DNA from: Bacillus carboniphilus
GTDB lineage: Bacteria > Bacillota > Bacilli > Bacillales > JAIVKR01
Direction of reading: 5' to 3'
Length of the DNA stretch: 64,000 nt
Assembly: GCF_020524035.2 (NCBI RefSeq)
Contig: NZ_CP129013.1
Location: 3,031,001-3,095,000, forward strand
The notes beneath the pieces were generated by a model. It was not told where the DNA came from. It ran no database searches and saw only the letters and a list, made by a program, of their open reading frames with translations. The position numbers and the translations under genes were made by a program. Position 1 is the stretch's first letter; the number at the start of each line of letters is the position of its first letter. Shown here piece by piece: positions 17,501-26,566 of the stretch.

Positions 17501-17537
17501 AAATTTTTCGTTGAACAATAAATTTTAATAGCTTCAT
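14514..17537 (-). CDS. swrC: RND-superfamily efflux transporter, SwrC-like
   Basis: This 1007-residue protein has the HAE-1 RND layout: a TM segment near residue 12, a large extracytoplasmic loop, six TM segments at about 330-490, a second loop, and six more up to the end. TM4 has LGVGMMVDASIVILESIYR, with one acidic residue in place of the DD pair of AcrB, as in many Gram-positive homologues. TM10-11 has GIVLNNAILLIDRTNQ. B. subtilis SwrC (YerP) is the closest characterised type and confers surfactin tolerance. No membrane-fusion or outer-membrane partner is nearby. AAAGGAGG precedes the ATG. Assignment to SwrC rather than another Gram-positive RND pump is moderate. Confidence 0.75.
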   Translation of the reverse strand: MKLLKFIVQRKILVMLSVLFIVFVGTYSTFKLDKELMPDVSFDMAFAAIQTEDLSAIELERTITTPLEKQLIDMEGVEEINSTTSNGNVMLNFTFERGKGDELTKDIEATINSFISENDRIQDFVISNGFGLEYEFFMDISGDNQEKMTAFAEDILKPRLEELPEVKEVNLSGLFENEVNVTFNQDQIQEKGLLITDIISIIQQVNTESTIGNLSEEEGSTTLRWNSKLNSIEDVESIKIPAESGFITLKDIAKISLDPIENQAFVWKNGAKDLIFIQIARSSTVTQIEMAEAIREEVKNIKGENLIDGFTLNELVAQADYVQDSLDSVTKNILIGAVIAFVIMFIFLRNLRATIIIGISIPTSILLTFLTMWLLDYSFNILTLIALGLGVGMMVDASIVILESIYRKKEQGLSNLHAVLEGTKEVSSAVLASMLTTIVVFLPIGLLGGETGQFMIMFSVVIAITLISSVLVSFTVIPSLSEKFLKVHKKQREKSKEGPIVSFYGKLVSWTVKKKRYSLSIIGLFIAILVTSLLFITKIPMAIMPDMLNRYTEVNVQLQPGATLEEKEELAEEIHEAVNGINDVETNYVMDFGQSLYVMINMTKDDDITMEQKQVNEEILKNLRGIDSDSIKGFQTPTSAGASQAIQLQIEGEKFEEIKKISSEFTKELEELEGIVEVNNSVDKTSIEQIITLKEDEIDEANLSKGQIKQFIEQSFLNIEVSTIQQEDHEIPIKVKWEEDTTTTEDLLDLSVPTAEGTKKLSNFIELTSVDTPTEIGHTNGNRYTTISADVEGRDLGSINRDVQEIIEDFETPAGYQISKSGSLEQQTELFTEMLIILGVAIFLVYFVMAVQFNHLGHPLIVMSVIPMTIVGVILGLLITQRELTILSGMGVIMLIGIVLNNAILLIDRTNQLRKQEYTVKEALVEAGKNRLRPIFMTTLTTAGGMLPLALASGTSGNYQAPTATVIISGLLFATFITLLLIPAVYRLFSFKEKRKTLPTASKELEI

Positions 17538-17552
17538 ATAATCCTCCTTTAA

Positions 17553-17638
17553 ATGTGTGTTCGAAAAGGTAGAAAGTGGGGATTGGATTTAGATATAGTT
17601 CTTCGTTTAGACATCCCTCATCATTTGACTTTTTGAAC
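17553..17638. repeat. degenerate TGTTCAAAAAG repeat relic
   Basis: The sequence between the RND exporter and the ABC exporter contains GTGTGTTCGAAAAGGTAG near 17555 and GACTTTTTGAAC near 17627, a diverged pair of the terminal inverted repeats. The rest of the 270-bp gap is AT-rich and must hold the promoter of the ABC gene; no clear -35/-10 pair stood out. Confidence 0.4.
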
Positions 17639-17806
17639 TAAAATGGTCTCAACATATATAGTATACTTGATTAGTAGAGAAAATATGACATAATTAGGTC
17701 GTTGTTAATAATTTGTTAATATAAAGGTAATATCTAATTTACAAATAGGTGCTGTGGAAATGGGCATTTATTCCCCATTATGCGATAATGAAGGTAAGTT
17801 TTCTAC

Positions 17807-19573
17807 ATGAGAGGAACGATGACATTGGAAAAAGCAGCAAATCAACCTATTGGTATTAAACGATTTTGGAACATGATGAATACATTCTTGCCGTCAACAT
17901 GGTTACTCGTATTCGCGGTCACTTTAGTCATTATCGAGACGTGTCTTTCTTTAATTGTTCCACTCATAACGATGAATTTTATTGATGAAATGAACTTAGA
18001 CTCTCTTAACCAGCAAACCATAATTTTATTAGCTGTTGTGTTCATTCTTCAACTTTTAATGTCAGGGTTTGCGCTTTATACGATGATTTATATTGGACAG
18101 CGTGTCGTTCTTTCGTTACGAGAAGAAGCTTGGAAAAAGATTTTACATTTACCGATTTCGTTTTTTGATCGCCACCCATCTGGTGATACGATGAGTCGAA
18201 TGACAAATGATACATTAATTATAAAAGACTTCATCACATCTCAGTTGATTCCCTTTATTTCAGGAATTATTTCAATAGTAGGCTCAATTGTATTTTTACT
18301 TGTAATTGATTGGAAAATGACGATTTTAATGGTAGTTATCATCCCGGTTGCAGGTTTCATTATGATTCCTTTAGGAAGAAAGATGTATAAAGTGTCACGT
18401 GCCCTTCAAAGTGAAACCGCTTCTTTTCAGGGAGATTTAGGTCGTGTGCTTTCGGATATTCGCCTTGTAAAAGCTTCTTTAGCAGAAAATCAAGAAAAGA
18501 AAACAGGGTTAAAACGCATGACGCAACTGTTTCAGTTTGGTTTAAAAGAAGGAAGAATTTCAGCGGTCATTCAGCCTTTAACGATGAGTTTAATGTTATT
18601 TTTACTTGTTGTGATTTTTGGTTACGGTAGTATTCGCGTTTCAGCTGGAACATTATCGGCTGGTGCTCTAGTTGCGATCATTTTTTATCTTTTTCAAATT
18701 TCCATTCCGTTTGCTCAACTGGCCACCTTTTTCACGCAATTTCAAAAAGCGTTAGGAGCGAGTGAGCGTTTAGAACAAATTTTATCAGCAGAGCCTGAAC
18801 CGAGCGTTGAGAGTACTGACAGTTTAATAAAAGAAGATGATCTTTTATCTTTTCATGATGTTTCCTTTTCTTATTCAGAGAGTAAGCAAATTTTACAGTC
18901 TGTGAGTTTTGGGGCGGTTATTGGTGAAATGACAGCTTTTGTTGGTCCAAGTGGGGCTGGGAAAACGACACTCTTCTCATTACTCGAACGATTTTATGAA
19001 CCGAGTCAAGGCGCTATTACGTATAAAGGAAAATCCATTTATGACATGTCTTTATCCGATTGGCGTCAGAAAATTGCTTATGTTTCCCAAGAATCACCGA
19101 TCATGTCTGGAACCATTCGATCCAACTTAATTTATGGATTAGAAGATGTTTCTGAATCACGTATAAAGGAAGCTGTAGCAAATGCGAACTTGGAGAGTTT
19201 TATCGCTTCTTTAACAGACCAACTTGAAACAGAAGTGGGTGAGCGAGGCATTAGGTTGTCAGGAGGACAACGTCAACGTTTAGCCATTGCAAGGGCCATG
19301 ATACGTGATCCGGAAATCTTATTGTTAGATGAAGCGACCGCTCACCTTGATAGCACTTCTGAAAAGCTAGTCCAAGAAGCATTGGAGAAGTTGATGCAAG
19401 GTAGAACCACACTCGTTATTGCTCATCGGTTAGCGACAGTGAGGAACGCAGACCAGTTAATTGTTCTTGAACAAGGTGAGGTGACAGGTAAAGGGAGTCA
19501 TCATCAGCTGCTGAAATTCCATTCATTATATAAAGAATTGGTTGAACAGCAGTTATCAGTAGAAGGGAGCTAA
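17807..19573 (+). CDS. bmrA: ABC multidrug exporter, BmrA-like half transporter
   Basis: This 588-residue protein has a six-helix exporter domain (about residues 30-310) followed by an ATPase domain with Walker A GPSGAGKTT, Q-loop YVSQESPIMSGTIR, signature LSGGQRQR, Walker B ILLLDEATAHLD and H-loop IAHRLAT. Its length and many segments (FFDRHPSGDTMSRMTNDT, FYLFQI..PFAQLATFFTQFQK, YVSQESP.MSGTIR.N) match B. subtilis BmrA, a homodimeric drug exporter. The start at 17807 is uncertain; ATG 17819 follows GAGG by four bases. An acetyltransferase gene begins 1 bp after its stop and is probably co-transcribed. Confidence 0.82.
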   Translation: MRGTMTLEKAANQPIGIKRFWNMMNTFLPSTWLLVFAVTLVIIETCLSLIVPLITMNFIDEMNLDSLNQQTIILLAVVFILQLLMSGFALYTMIYIGQRVVLSLREEAWKKILHLPISFFDRHPSGDTMSRMTNDTLIIKDFITSQLIPFISGIISIVGSIVFLLVIDWKMTILMVVIIPVAGFIMIPLGRKMYKVSRALQSETASFQGDLGRVLSDIRLVKASLAENQEKKTGLKRMTQLFQFGLKEGRISAVIQPLTMSLMLFLLVVIFGYGSIRVSAGTLSAGALVAIIFYLFQISIPFAQLATFFTQFQKALGASERLEQILSAEPEPSVESTDSLIKEDDLLSFHDVSFSYSESKQILQSVSFGAVIGEMTAFVGPSGAGKTTLFSLLERFYEPSQGAITYKGKSIYDMSLSDWRQKIAYVSQESPIMSGTIRSNLIYGLEDVSESRIKEAVANANLESFIASLTDQLETEVGERGIRLSGGQRQRLAIARAMIRDPEILLLDEATAHLDSTSEKLVQEALEKLMQGRTTLVIAHRLATVRNADQLIVLEQGEVTGKGSHHQLLKFHSLYKELVEQQLSVEGS

Positions 19574-19574
19574 T

Positions 19575-20135
19575 ATGAAGCCAATATTGATAGATTTTCC
19601 AAATGAATTTTATACCGACAGATTACTCATTCGAAGACCCGATCCAGGAGATGGAAAGGTTGTATTTAATGCCATTCAAGCGTCCATTCAAGAGCTTAAA
19701 CCTTGGATGGAGTTTGCACAAAAACAGCAAACGGAAGAAGATCTTGAAGTGTTTATGAGAGAGGCTCATACTAATTTCATTAATCGTGAAGACTTACACC
19801 TTCTTGTCTTTGATCGGAAAACAGGCGATTTTATTGCGTCATCTGGTCTTCATCGAATCAATTGGAGTATTCCTAAGTTTGAAATTGGCTACTGGATTGA
19901 TTCTAGGAAAAGTGGAAAAGGATATATGACAGAGACAGTAGAAGGAATAACGAACTTCGCTTTTGAGACATTAAAGGCGCGAAGAGTGGAAATACGATGT
20001 GATTCTGATAATGAAAGAAGTCGCCGTGTAGCCGAACGTTTAGATTTTCCGCTAGAAGGAATTTTGAAGAATAGTGCACGATCAATGGATAAAAGTGGGT
20101 TGAAAGATACGTGTATTTTTGCTAAAGTTAGGTAA
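19575..20135 (+). CDS. GNAT acetyltransferase, RimJ/RimL type
   Basis: This 186-residue protein begins with the typical FYTDRLLIRRPDPGDG and has the acetyl-CoA loop region EIGYWIDSRKSGKGYMTE (about residues 103-120), then VEIRCDSDNERSRRVAERLDF, as in ribosomal-protein N-acetyltransferase-like enzymes. Its ATG lies 1 bp after the BmrA-like stop, with AGAAGGGAGC inside that gene's end, so it belongs to the same transcript. It could acetylate a drug or a protein; nothing in the sequence decides. Confidence 0.8.
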   Translation: MKPILIDFPNEFYTDRLLIRRPDPGDGKVVFNAIQASIQELKPWMEFAQKQQTEEDLEVFMREAHTNFINREDLHLLVFDRKTGDFIASSGLHRINWSIPKFEIGYWIDSRKSGKGYMTETVEGITNFAFETLKARRVEIRCDSDNERSRRVAERLDFPLEGILKNSARSMDKSGLKDTCIFAKVR

Positions 20136-20260
20136 CTATTAATTCCATAAATTTCTTTGAAGGAGGTGCTCGCAATGATTTTAACTAGAGCATAAAGAGA
20201 TTGCTAGTCATAGGCAATCTCTAAACAGTAGATAAGAATAAAATGTGAAGGAGATTGACA

Positions 20261-21277
20261 ATGACACTAAATCAACAATTATCGAAAATTCAAAAGGACA
20301 TCGACTTTTCTGGTTCTATTAAGGTGAATAAATATAAGAAAACCGTTATAGAAGAAAGCTACGGTTTCGCTAATCGTTCTGAACAAATTAAAAATCATCT
20401 GCATACCCGTTTTGGAATTGCTTCAGGCTGTAAGCTTTTCACGGCGATTTCTATTTGTCAGCTTGTTGAAGCAGGAAAGCTTACGTTTGAAACGAAACTG
20501 AAGAATTGCTTAAATATAGACCTTTCTCATTGGGATGAAGAGATTACGGTTCATCATCTTCTGACGCATACGTCCGGTATTCCAGATTACTTTGATGAAG
20601 ATGAAATGGATGATTTTGAAGAACTTTGGGTGAAAACGCCGATGTATCATATTAGAAGTTTACAAGATTTCTTGCCCCTTTTTATGAATAAAGGAATGAA
20701 ATCAAAGGTAGGCGAAAAATTTCATTATAATAATGCGGGCTATATATTACTAGGCTTAGTGGTAGAGCAGGTTAGTGGACAATATTTCACCGATTATATT
20801 GAAGAAAATATATTTAGACGAGCTGGGATGAACGATTCTGGTTATTTTGAAATGGATCGCCTTCCGGAAAAAACAGCTTTAGGGTATATTGATTTTCAAG
20901 ATGGATCTTGGAAGACAAATACTTACTCTCTACCAGTTAAAGGTGGCTCTGATGGAGGAGCTTATGTCACTGCGTGTGATATGATCAGGTTTTGGGAAGC
21001 GCTTATTAACCATCAACTGTTAAATAAGTCCATTACTGATTTGTTGCTGAACTCTCATGTACAAGTCAGGGAGGAAGGCTATTATGGATATGGAGTATGG
21101 ATTAAGAGAAAGAACAATCAACTATTAAAATATCATGTGATGGGATATGATCCAGGAGTGAGTTTTCATTCCGCTTATTATCCTAGTTCTTCTCATACAC
21201 TTGCTGTCTGTTCAAACAAATCAGATGGAGCATTTGATATGATGAAAGTAATGGAAGAAGAATTAATCGTGAGGTAA
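20261..21277 (+). CDS. serine hydrolase of the beta-lactamase / penicillin-binding protein fold
   Basis: This 338-residue protein has the SxxK motif as SGCK in FGIASGCKLFTAISI (about residues 52-66), the YxN motif in FHYNNAGYILLG (about 156-167), and a late VMGYDPGVSFHS where the third motif usually lies. It has no signal peptide, so it acts in the cytosol like many class C-type esterases or peptidases. AAGGAG precedes the ATG at 20261. A second family member is at 36778-37911. The substrate is unknown. Confidence 0.82.
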   Translation: MTLNQQLSKIQKDIDFSGSIKVNKYKKTVIEESYGFANRSEQIKNHLHTRFGIASGCKLFTAISICQLVEAGKLTFETKLKNCLNIDLSHWDEEITVHHLLTHTSGIPDYFDEDEMDDFEELWVKTPMYHIRSLQDFLPLFMNKGMKSKVGEKFHYNNAGYILLGLVVEQVSGQYFTDYIEENIFRRAGMNDSGYFEMDRLPEKTALGYIDFQDGSWKTNTYSLPVKGGSDGGAYVTACDMIRFWEALINHQLLNKSITDLLLNSHVQVREEGYYGYGVWIKRKNNQLLKYHVMGYDPGVSFHSAYYPSSSHTLAVCSNKSDGAFDMMKVMEEELIVR

Positions 21278-21350
21278 AACATTTCATGATAAAATAAGAC
21301 GAGTGAGGGAATCCTCGCTCGTTTTTTAAAACTTTTAAGGAGTGAAAATA

Positions 21351-21566
21351 ATGGCTAAATCAAAGGCTAAGAAACTACGTGATAAGTTAGGCAAACAAGG
21401 AAAAAGAAATCCAGAAACAGGAAGGAGTCCATATGCTTTTACGGATATGAGAACAAGAAAGACGAAAACGAAAAAAGATAAACTGTATGCAAATAAATTT
21501 AAAGGACGATCATCTCACACTAATTATGATGGAGATGGTTGTCCTTTTTTAGTGTGTTTTTGTTGA
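21351..21566 (+). CDS. small conserved basic protein, probably with a lost stop codon
   Basis: The product starts MAKSKAKKLRDKLGKQGK and is very rich in Lys and Arg (KTKTKKDKLYANKFKG), resembling small basic proteins common in Bacillus; I cannot name it. AAGGAGTG precedes the ATG. The last 20 codons run through a perfect terminator (21504-21550), and the stop at 21564 lies beyond its T tract, so the mRNA would end before a stop codon. In another frame a TAA lies just inside the hairpin near 21520. A recent frameshift in the 3' end is likely. Confidence 0.55.
   Translation: MAKSKAKKLRDKLGKQGKRNPETGRSPYAFTDMRTRKTKTKKDKLYANKFKGRSSHTNYDGDGCPFLVCFC
21504..21550 (+). terminator. intrinsic terminator overlapping the end of the small basic protein gene
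   Basis: GGACGATCATCTC (21504-21516) pairs with GAGATGGTTGTCC (21532-21544), with G-U and one or two mismatched pairs, and is followed by six T residues (21545-21550). Confidence 0.75.
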
Positions 21567-21744
21567 AACGCATTTTTAACAAAAACTATCTTTTCCTTCC
21601 CATCATCAATTGTATTTCTCCCTTAAAAATATAGAATTTCCAATATAAATACTAATTAGGAATTTATAGTTTTAAAAAAATGGTAAAATTAAATAGATAA
21701 TTTACATGAAGTAGTTTTAGGTGAGCTGGATGGAGATGATTGTA

Positions 21745-22056
21745 ATGAAAAAGTTTTTAAATCTATTTTTTGAAGAGGAAAGAAATCAAAGTAAAGGTTA
21801 TAAAACTCTTGTTTCAATATCTATGGTTTTATTTTCAATAGAGGCTATCAATACATGGGTGCTACATATTCAATGGTTGAGTTCAATTGTTGTATTAATT
21901 CTATTTTTATTAGGGGTTGTTTTTGCGATTCTAGCGATAATGGAAAAAGGAAAAAAAATAAGGATAAATGTGATGAAAATCAAGGAATCAACTAAAAATG
22001 ACCTTTCTCAACTAGCTGGATTAATGGAACAGCTTGCTTGGTTATCCAACGTCTGA
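21745..22056 (+). CDS. small two-helix membrane protein, now fused to a GNAT fragment
   Basis: From the ATG at 21745 (GGAGATG upstream) the first 75 residues have an acidic start (FFEEERNQSKG), two hydrophobic helices (TLVSISMVLFSIEAINTWVL and SIVVLILFLLGVVFAILAIM), and a basic end. Then the frame runs into an acetyltransferase N-terminus that has its own start at 21973. A run of eight A residues just before suggests the membrane gene once stopped there (TAA in the next frame). Function unknown. Confidence 0.5.
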   Translation: MKKFLNLFFEEERNQSKGYKTLVSISMVLFSIEAINTWVLHIQWLSSIVVLILFLLGVVFAILAIMEKGKKIRINVMKIKESTKNDLSQLAGLMEQLAWLSNV

Positions 22057-22183
22057 TAAAGAAATGGCTAAAAGGTTTGATCATTTGAAAGAAAATCCGG
22101 ACTATTTAACATTAGTAGCTACTGATAATGAATAAGTGATCGGTACGAGTGGGATGGTGCAGAAAATGTTTAGCTGTTATTAA
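21973..22183 (+). pseudogene. decayed GNAT acetyltransferase
   Basis: ATG 21973 starts MKIKESTKNDLSQLAGLMEQL, a standard GNAT opening. A GCTT duplication (about 22033-22040) shifts the frame; without it the sequence continues LGYPTSDKEMAKRFDHLKENP and then VATDNE, a stop, and VIGTSGM. Downstream to about 22400 only scattered family-like fragments remain. The 22184-22556 stretch holds no intact gene; an A- and T-rich patch near 22430-22470 may end transcripts of glcB from the other side. Confidence 0.65.
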
Positions 22184-22556
22184 TAATTGGGTCTTCGTCA
22201 TTTAGAATGATCATTTAGGATTTTCAAAAGCGGACAAGGGAATGAGTTCAATTTCTTGCTCAGTATTCTCCACTTGTTACAAGTTGAAAAAACAAGCTCT
22301 GTAAGGAAGAATACACTTCTTTATTAATTGAGTTGGTTGGTTTCAGATGTTTTAAGTTAAGCACTTACTTTACACTTTAAGTAGGGAAGAAGCTAATAAT
22401 TCCTAGTTCTACAAGATTTTCTTTAAAGATAGAAAAAAGAGGAGGTGCGATTCGTATCCCCCTTTTTTCATTGTTGGTGCAAAAAGATAATCCTTTAGTC
22501 CTTTTCTTACTTCCTTTTAAAGCTAAACTCATATTTATTAATACTAGCCTTCTTTG

Positions 22557-24731
22557 TTAGTTAACGTGTGCTTTCGTCTTTGCTTCTTTTCTACGACGAT
22601 GAAGAATTGGTTCAGTATAACCGTTCGGTTGATTTACACCTTCAAACACTAATTCACATGAAGCTTGGAAGGCAATAGAGTTATCAAAGTCATTTGCCAT
22701 AGCTCTATAATTAGGATCATGTTGATTTTGTTTATCGACTAATTTGGCCATACGCTTAAACGTTTCTAATACTTGGTCTTCACTCACTACCCCATGGTAA
22801 AGCCAATTGGTAATATGTTGACTAGAAATTCTTAAAGTTGCTCGGTCTTCCATTAACTCAATGTTGCTGATATTTGGTACTTTCGAACAACCGATCCCTT
22901 GTTGAATCCAGCGAACAACATAGCCAAGAATACTTTGGGCATTATTATCTAATTCTTCTTGGATCTCTTCTGGCGTCCAATCCGTGTTAGGAACCGTTGG
23001 AACTTGTAACATGTCGTCTAAATAATCCGGAAGATCTTTACCCATTTCTTCTTGTATGGTTAAAACATCGATGTCTAAGTAATGAAGCGCATGTAAAGTA
23101 GCAGCCGTTGGGGAAGGAACCCATGCTGTATTCGCACCTGCTTTTAATTGGCCATCTTTTGTTTTTAGCATTTGTGCCATTAATTCGGGCATTGCCCACA
23201 TTCCTTTTCCGATTTGAGCTTTACCGGAAAAATCGCTTTCTAGCCCATTTTTCACATTGGATTTTTCGTAGCTAGTAAACCATGTCGAATTTTTCATATC
23301 ACCTTTTCGAATGACGGGTCCTGTTACCATAGAAGTGTGGATCTCATCTCCTGTTCTATCTAAGAACCCTGTATTAATGAAAGCGACTCGATTTTTAACT
23401 TCCTTTATGCACGCTTTCAAATTAAGAGAAGTTCGGCGCTCTTCATCCATCACACCAATTTTTAACGTGTTGCGAGAGTAATCAAATAGATCCTCTACTT
23501 GATTAAATAGTTCATTAGCAAAAGCAACTTCTTTTGGACCATGCATTTTTGGTTTTACGATATAAACAGAACCCTTTGTAGAGTTTTGATATTTTCCGTT
23601 TTTTAAGACATCTTGTTTGGCAATAAGCCCCGTAACAACTGCATCTAAAATACCTTCTGGAACTTCTTGTCCATTTTTATCTAAAACAGCATCACTAGTC
23701 ATTAAATGACCGACATTTCGTACAAACATTAACGAACGTCCAGATAATGAAAGTTCCGATCCATTTGGAGCTGTGTACAGACGATCAGGATTTAACGTAC
23801 GAGTGATTGTTTTGCTTCCTTTTTTGAAGGATACAGAAATATCACCTTTTAGCAGTCCTAAATAATTTCGGTACACATGTACTTTATCTTCTGCGTCTAC
23901 AGCAGCTACAGAGTCTTCGAAATCCATAATTGTAGTGATCGCTGATTCCACAACAATATCTTTCACGCCTGCTGTATCATTTTTTCCAATAGAATCATTT
24001 CGGTCGATTTGGATTTCAACATGGAGACCGTTGTTTTTTAACAATATCGCACTTGGTTTTTCTGGTAGACCATTATAGCCAACAAATTGATCTTCCATTT
24101 TTAAGCTAGTGGATGTTCCACCATTTAAAATGATCACTAACTGACCATTTTCTACTTTGTATTCTTGTACTTCTTTATGAGAATTTTCCGTTAGAGGGAA
24201 GATCTTATTCAGAATTTGTTTTGTATAAGCAAAAACTTTTTCACCACGAATAGGATTATATCCGTTGCCAGCTTCTGCTCCGTCATCTTCACTAATGACA
24301 TCTGAACCATATAGGGCATCATAAAGACTTCCCCATCTAGCATTAGCGGCATTAACGGCATATCGTGCATTACTAACTGGAACCACTAATTGAGGTCCTG
24401 GTTTTATAGCAATTTCGTCGTCAATGTTTTTAGTATCAATCTCAAAATCTTCAACCTCTGGTTCAATATAATTAATTTCTTTTAAGAAAGATTTATATTT
24501 TTGTTGATCATACGTCTTGTTATTGGTGTACCAATCCGTAATGCTTTTCTGCAATTCTTCACGTTTGGACAACAATTCTTTGTTTTTAGGAGATAAATTG
24601 TGAATGATTTCATCTAAACCAGCCCAAAATGCTTCACTAGAAACGCCACTATTAAGTATAGCCTCGTTTTCAATGAAGTCATAAAGAGTTGAATCTACTT
24701 GGATATTACCGATATTTTTATATTCTTCCAT
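22557..24731 (-). CDS. glcB: malate synthase G
   Basis: This 724-residue protein, the usual length of malate synthase G, condenses glyoxylate and acetyl-CoA to malate. Family blocks include [43 protein letters not shown], the glyoxylate/Mg site region [12 protein letters not shown] near residue 455, and [22 protein letters not shown] near the C-terminus. GGAAGGGTG precedes the ATG. No isocitrate lyase or glycolate oxidase gene is in the window, so the glyoxylate source is unknown. A LysR regulator is transcribed divergently 167 bp away and is a likely controller. Confidence 0.93.
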   Translation of the reverse strand: MEEYKNIGNIQVDSTLYDFIENEAILNSGVSSEAFWAGLDEIIHNLSPKNKELLSKREELQKSITDWYTNNKTYDQQKYKSFLKEINYIEPEVEDFEIDTKNIDDEIAIKPGPQLVVPVSNARYAVNAANARWGSLYDALYGSDVISEDDGAEAGNGYNPIRGEKVFAYTKQILNKIFPLTENSHKEVQEYKVENGQLVIILNGGTSTSLKMEDQFVGYNGLPEKPSAILLKNNGLHVEIQIDRNDSIGKNDTAGVKDIVVESAITTIMDFEDSVAAVDAEDKVHVYRNYLGLLKGDISVSFKKGSKTITRTLNPDRLYTAPNGSELSLSGRSLMFVRNVGHLMTSDAVLDKNGQEVPEGILDAVVTGLIAKQDVLKNGKYQNSTKGSVYIVKPKMHGPKEVAFANELFNQVEDLFDYSRNTLKIGVMDEERRTSLNLKACIKEVKNRVAFINTGFLDRTGDEIHTSMVTGPVIRKGDMKNSTWFTSYEKSNVKNGLESDFSGKAQIGKGMWAMPELMAQMLKTKDGQLKAGANTAWVPSPTAATLHALHYLDIDVLTIQEEMGKDLPDYLDDMLQVPTVPNTDWTPEEIQEELDNNAQSILGYVVRWIQQGIGCSKVPNISNIELMEDRATLRISSQHITNWLYHGVVSEDQVLETFKRMAKLVDKQNQHDPNYRAMANDFDNSIAFQASCELVFEGVNQPNGYTEPILHRRRKEAKTKAHVN

Positions 24732-24898
24732 CTTAACACCCTTCCATTTATAAGACGATTTTATAATCGTTTGAAATTTATTCTATTCATAATTTACCTT
24801 ATACTATAATTAGACATAACAAAAATATATATATTGAATTAATATCATGCACAAATGACATAATCGCTTAGTTTAGCAATTTCCAAGAGGGGGATTCG

Positions 24899-25786
24899 AT
24901 GGATATTAGACATTTAGAATATTTTTCAGAAGTTGCAAAGCATTCTAGTTTTACTAAAGCTGCCTTAACTTTACATGTTTCTCAACCTTCTCTCAGTAAG
25001 GCTATTAAACAATTAGAAGCTGAGTTAGAAGTACCTTTATTTTATCGTTCAAAAACATTAGAATTAACAGATGCAGGAAAAGCGCTTCTTGTGAATGTGA
25101 AAGAAGTATTAAATTCCTTCCACAATCTGAATTCTGAACTTAATAGAGTGATAGACTTGAAAAAGGGAGAAATCAACATAGGGATTCCACCAATTATAGG
25201 CGCTTCTTTTTTCTCTAAGTTAATTAGTCAATATGTAGAAGAGTATCCTCTAGTAGACCTGAAATTAGAGGAAGTGGGTTCTAAAATGATTAAACAAGGT
25301 GTCGAAGATGGGTCATTAGATATTGGATTGGTATGTAATGTCCCTAGTAGAAATGGTAAATTTGAAATGATGAAGATCGTGGATGACCCTCTAAAACTGG
25401 TTGTGAATAAATCAAATCGGTTATCCTTAAAAAATTCGGTCCATATGAAGGATTTACAGCATGAAGGGTTTATTCTTTACAGAGAAGATTTCACTTTACA
25501 CGATCGCATTATGGAAGAATGTGCTAATCATGGTTTTTATCCTAATGTTGTTTGCCATAGTTCTCAGAGAGATTTTATGATTGAAATGGTCGATGCTAGA
25601 TTAGGAATTGCGCTATTACCTAGTAAAGTAGCAGATGAAATCATGAATCCTCACATCAAATCAATTCCTTTAGTCAATTCTTCAGCTAGTCTGGAGCTAG
25701 GTATGGTTTGGAAGAAAAATAAGTACATACCTCATTCTGTGAGAGAATTTATCAATATGGCCGAAACTCACCTGAGCTATAATTGA
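24899..25786 (+). CDS. LysR family transcriptional regulator
   Basis: This 295-residue protein has the LysR winged helix-turn-helix at residues 1-60 (MDIRHLEYFSEVAKHSSFTK, then VSQPSLSKAIKQLEAEL) and a periplasmic-binding-like effector domain (about 90-290, with INIGIPPIIGASFF and DARLGIALLPSKVADE). It is divergent from malate synthase G; LysR proteins commonly activate the adjacent divergent gene in response to a substrate. The AT-rich intergenic region (24732-24898) carries ATATATATATTGAATTAATAT-like dyads that may be its site. The effector is unknown. Confidence 0.85.
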   Translation: MDIRHLEYFSEVAKHSSFTKAALTLHVSQPSLSKAIKQLEAELEVPLFYRSKTLELTDAGKALLVNVKEVLNSFHNLNSELNRVIDLKKGEINIGIPPIIGASFFSKLISQYVEEYPLVDLKLEEVGSKMIKQGVEDGSLDIGLVCNVPSRNGKFEMMKIVDDPLKLVVNKSNRLSLKNSVHMKDLQHEGFILYREDFTLHDRIMEECANHGFYPNVVCHSSQRDFMIEMVDARLGIALLPSKVADEIMNPHIKSIPLVNSSASLELGMVWKKNKYIPHSVREFINMAETHLSYN

Positions 25787-25809
25787 TCCTTATCGTTCAA
25801 GCTGTCAAG

Positions 25810-25831
25810 TTTAAACAAACGTTTGTTTAAA
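25810..25831. promoter_or_regulatory. 22-bp perfect palindrome, TetR-type operator without a nearby regulator
   Basis: The core AAACAAACGTTTGTTT (25813-25828) extends to a 22-bp perfect dyad. It lies between the LysR gene and the DUF4440 gene, where a promoter for the latter is expected. A partial copy, AAACAAACGTTT, is at 26350-26361, after that gene. The dyad has the size of a TetR-family operator, but the only TetR gene in the window has a different operator. Confidence 0.6.
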
Positions 25832-25902
25832 AGTGTGGTTTCATGTTAAAAGTTCAAATCAAAATCTGTTGTTTTTGTAAAAAGATTAGAAAGGTGATCT
25901 AT

Positions 25903-26277
25903 ATGGAAAAAATAAAGGAGCTTGAAATTCACCTGCAAGAATTAGAAGAGAAGTTGTTAAGGACGGAAATCCGTTCTTCTCAAATAGAATTAAAGAAATT
26001 ATTGGCAGATGACTTTTTTGAGATTGGTAGTTCAGGTAGAATACTCTACAAAGGTGAAGAAATCGGTGTTGAAGGAATAGGTGAAGTGAAAATGACGATG
26101 AGTGATTTTGAAATCCACCCATTGTCTAGCGATATCATTTTAGCAACATATGTAATTTGCAATGAAATAAAAAAAGAGTACACATTGCGAAGTTCAATTT
26201 GGAAGCGTTTTAATGAAGGCTGGAAGATGGTTTTTCACCAAGGAACGAAGACGAATGATCAGAACGTATTTAAATGA
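25903..26277 (+). CDS. DUF4440 / NTF2-like domain protein
   Basis: This 124-residue protein reads as a small cone-shaped NTF2-like fold: an N-terminal helix (KIKELEIHLQELEEKLLRTEIR), then LLADDFFEIGSSGRILYKGEE and a C-terminal strand SIWKRFNEGWKMVFHQGTKT typical of DUF4440. The start at 25903 has AAGGTGAT upstream; an in-frame ATG at 25843 would add an unrelated Cys-rich leader. It lies behind a TetR-like palindrome. The function is unknown; such proteins bind small ligands or act as isomerases. The following 265-bp gap holds only the partial palindrome at 26350. Confidence 0.72.
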   Translation: MEKIKELEIHLQELEEKLLRTEIRSSQIELKKLLADDFFEIGSSGRILYKGEEIGVEGIGEVKMTMSDFEIHPLSSDIILATYVICNEIKKEYTLRSSIWKRFNEGWKMVFHQGTKTNDQNVFK

Positions 26278-26566
26278 ATTTGTTTTTTGAGGTTAATAGA
26301 GTGAAGGATAAATACAAGAAGAAGGAGAAGAACTATAACATCCATTTATAAACAAACGTTTAATTAACTATAGCAAGTGTGTTGCTGACAAAGACTAAAT
26401 GGTAGATGATGATAATCAGAAGAACAACCCATATTGTGGAATTAAAATAGAGATTTAGAAGTATCTTTTTTTTAGAAATGTCTATTTTATCAAATTTTGA
26501 AACTAAATAAAACCTTGTACGTATAGAACTATATAATCAGCAATGTACATGAAAGGATGGGTAATT

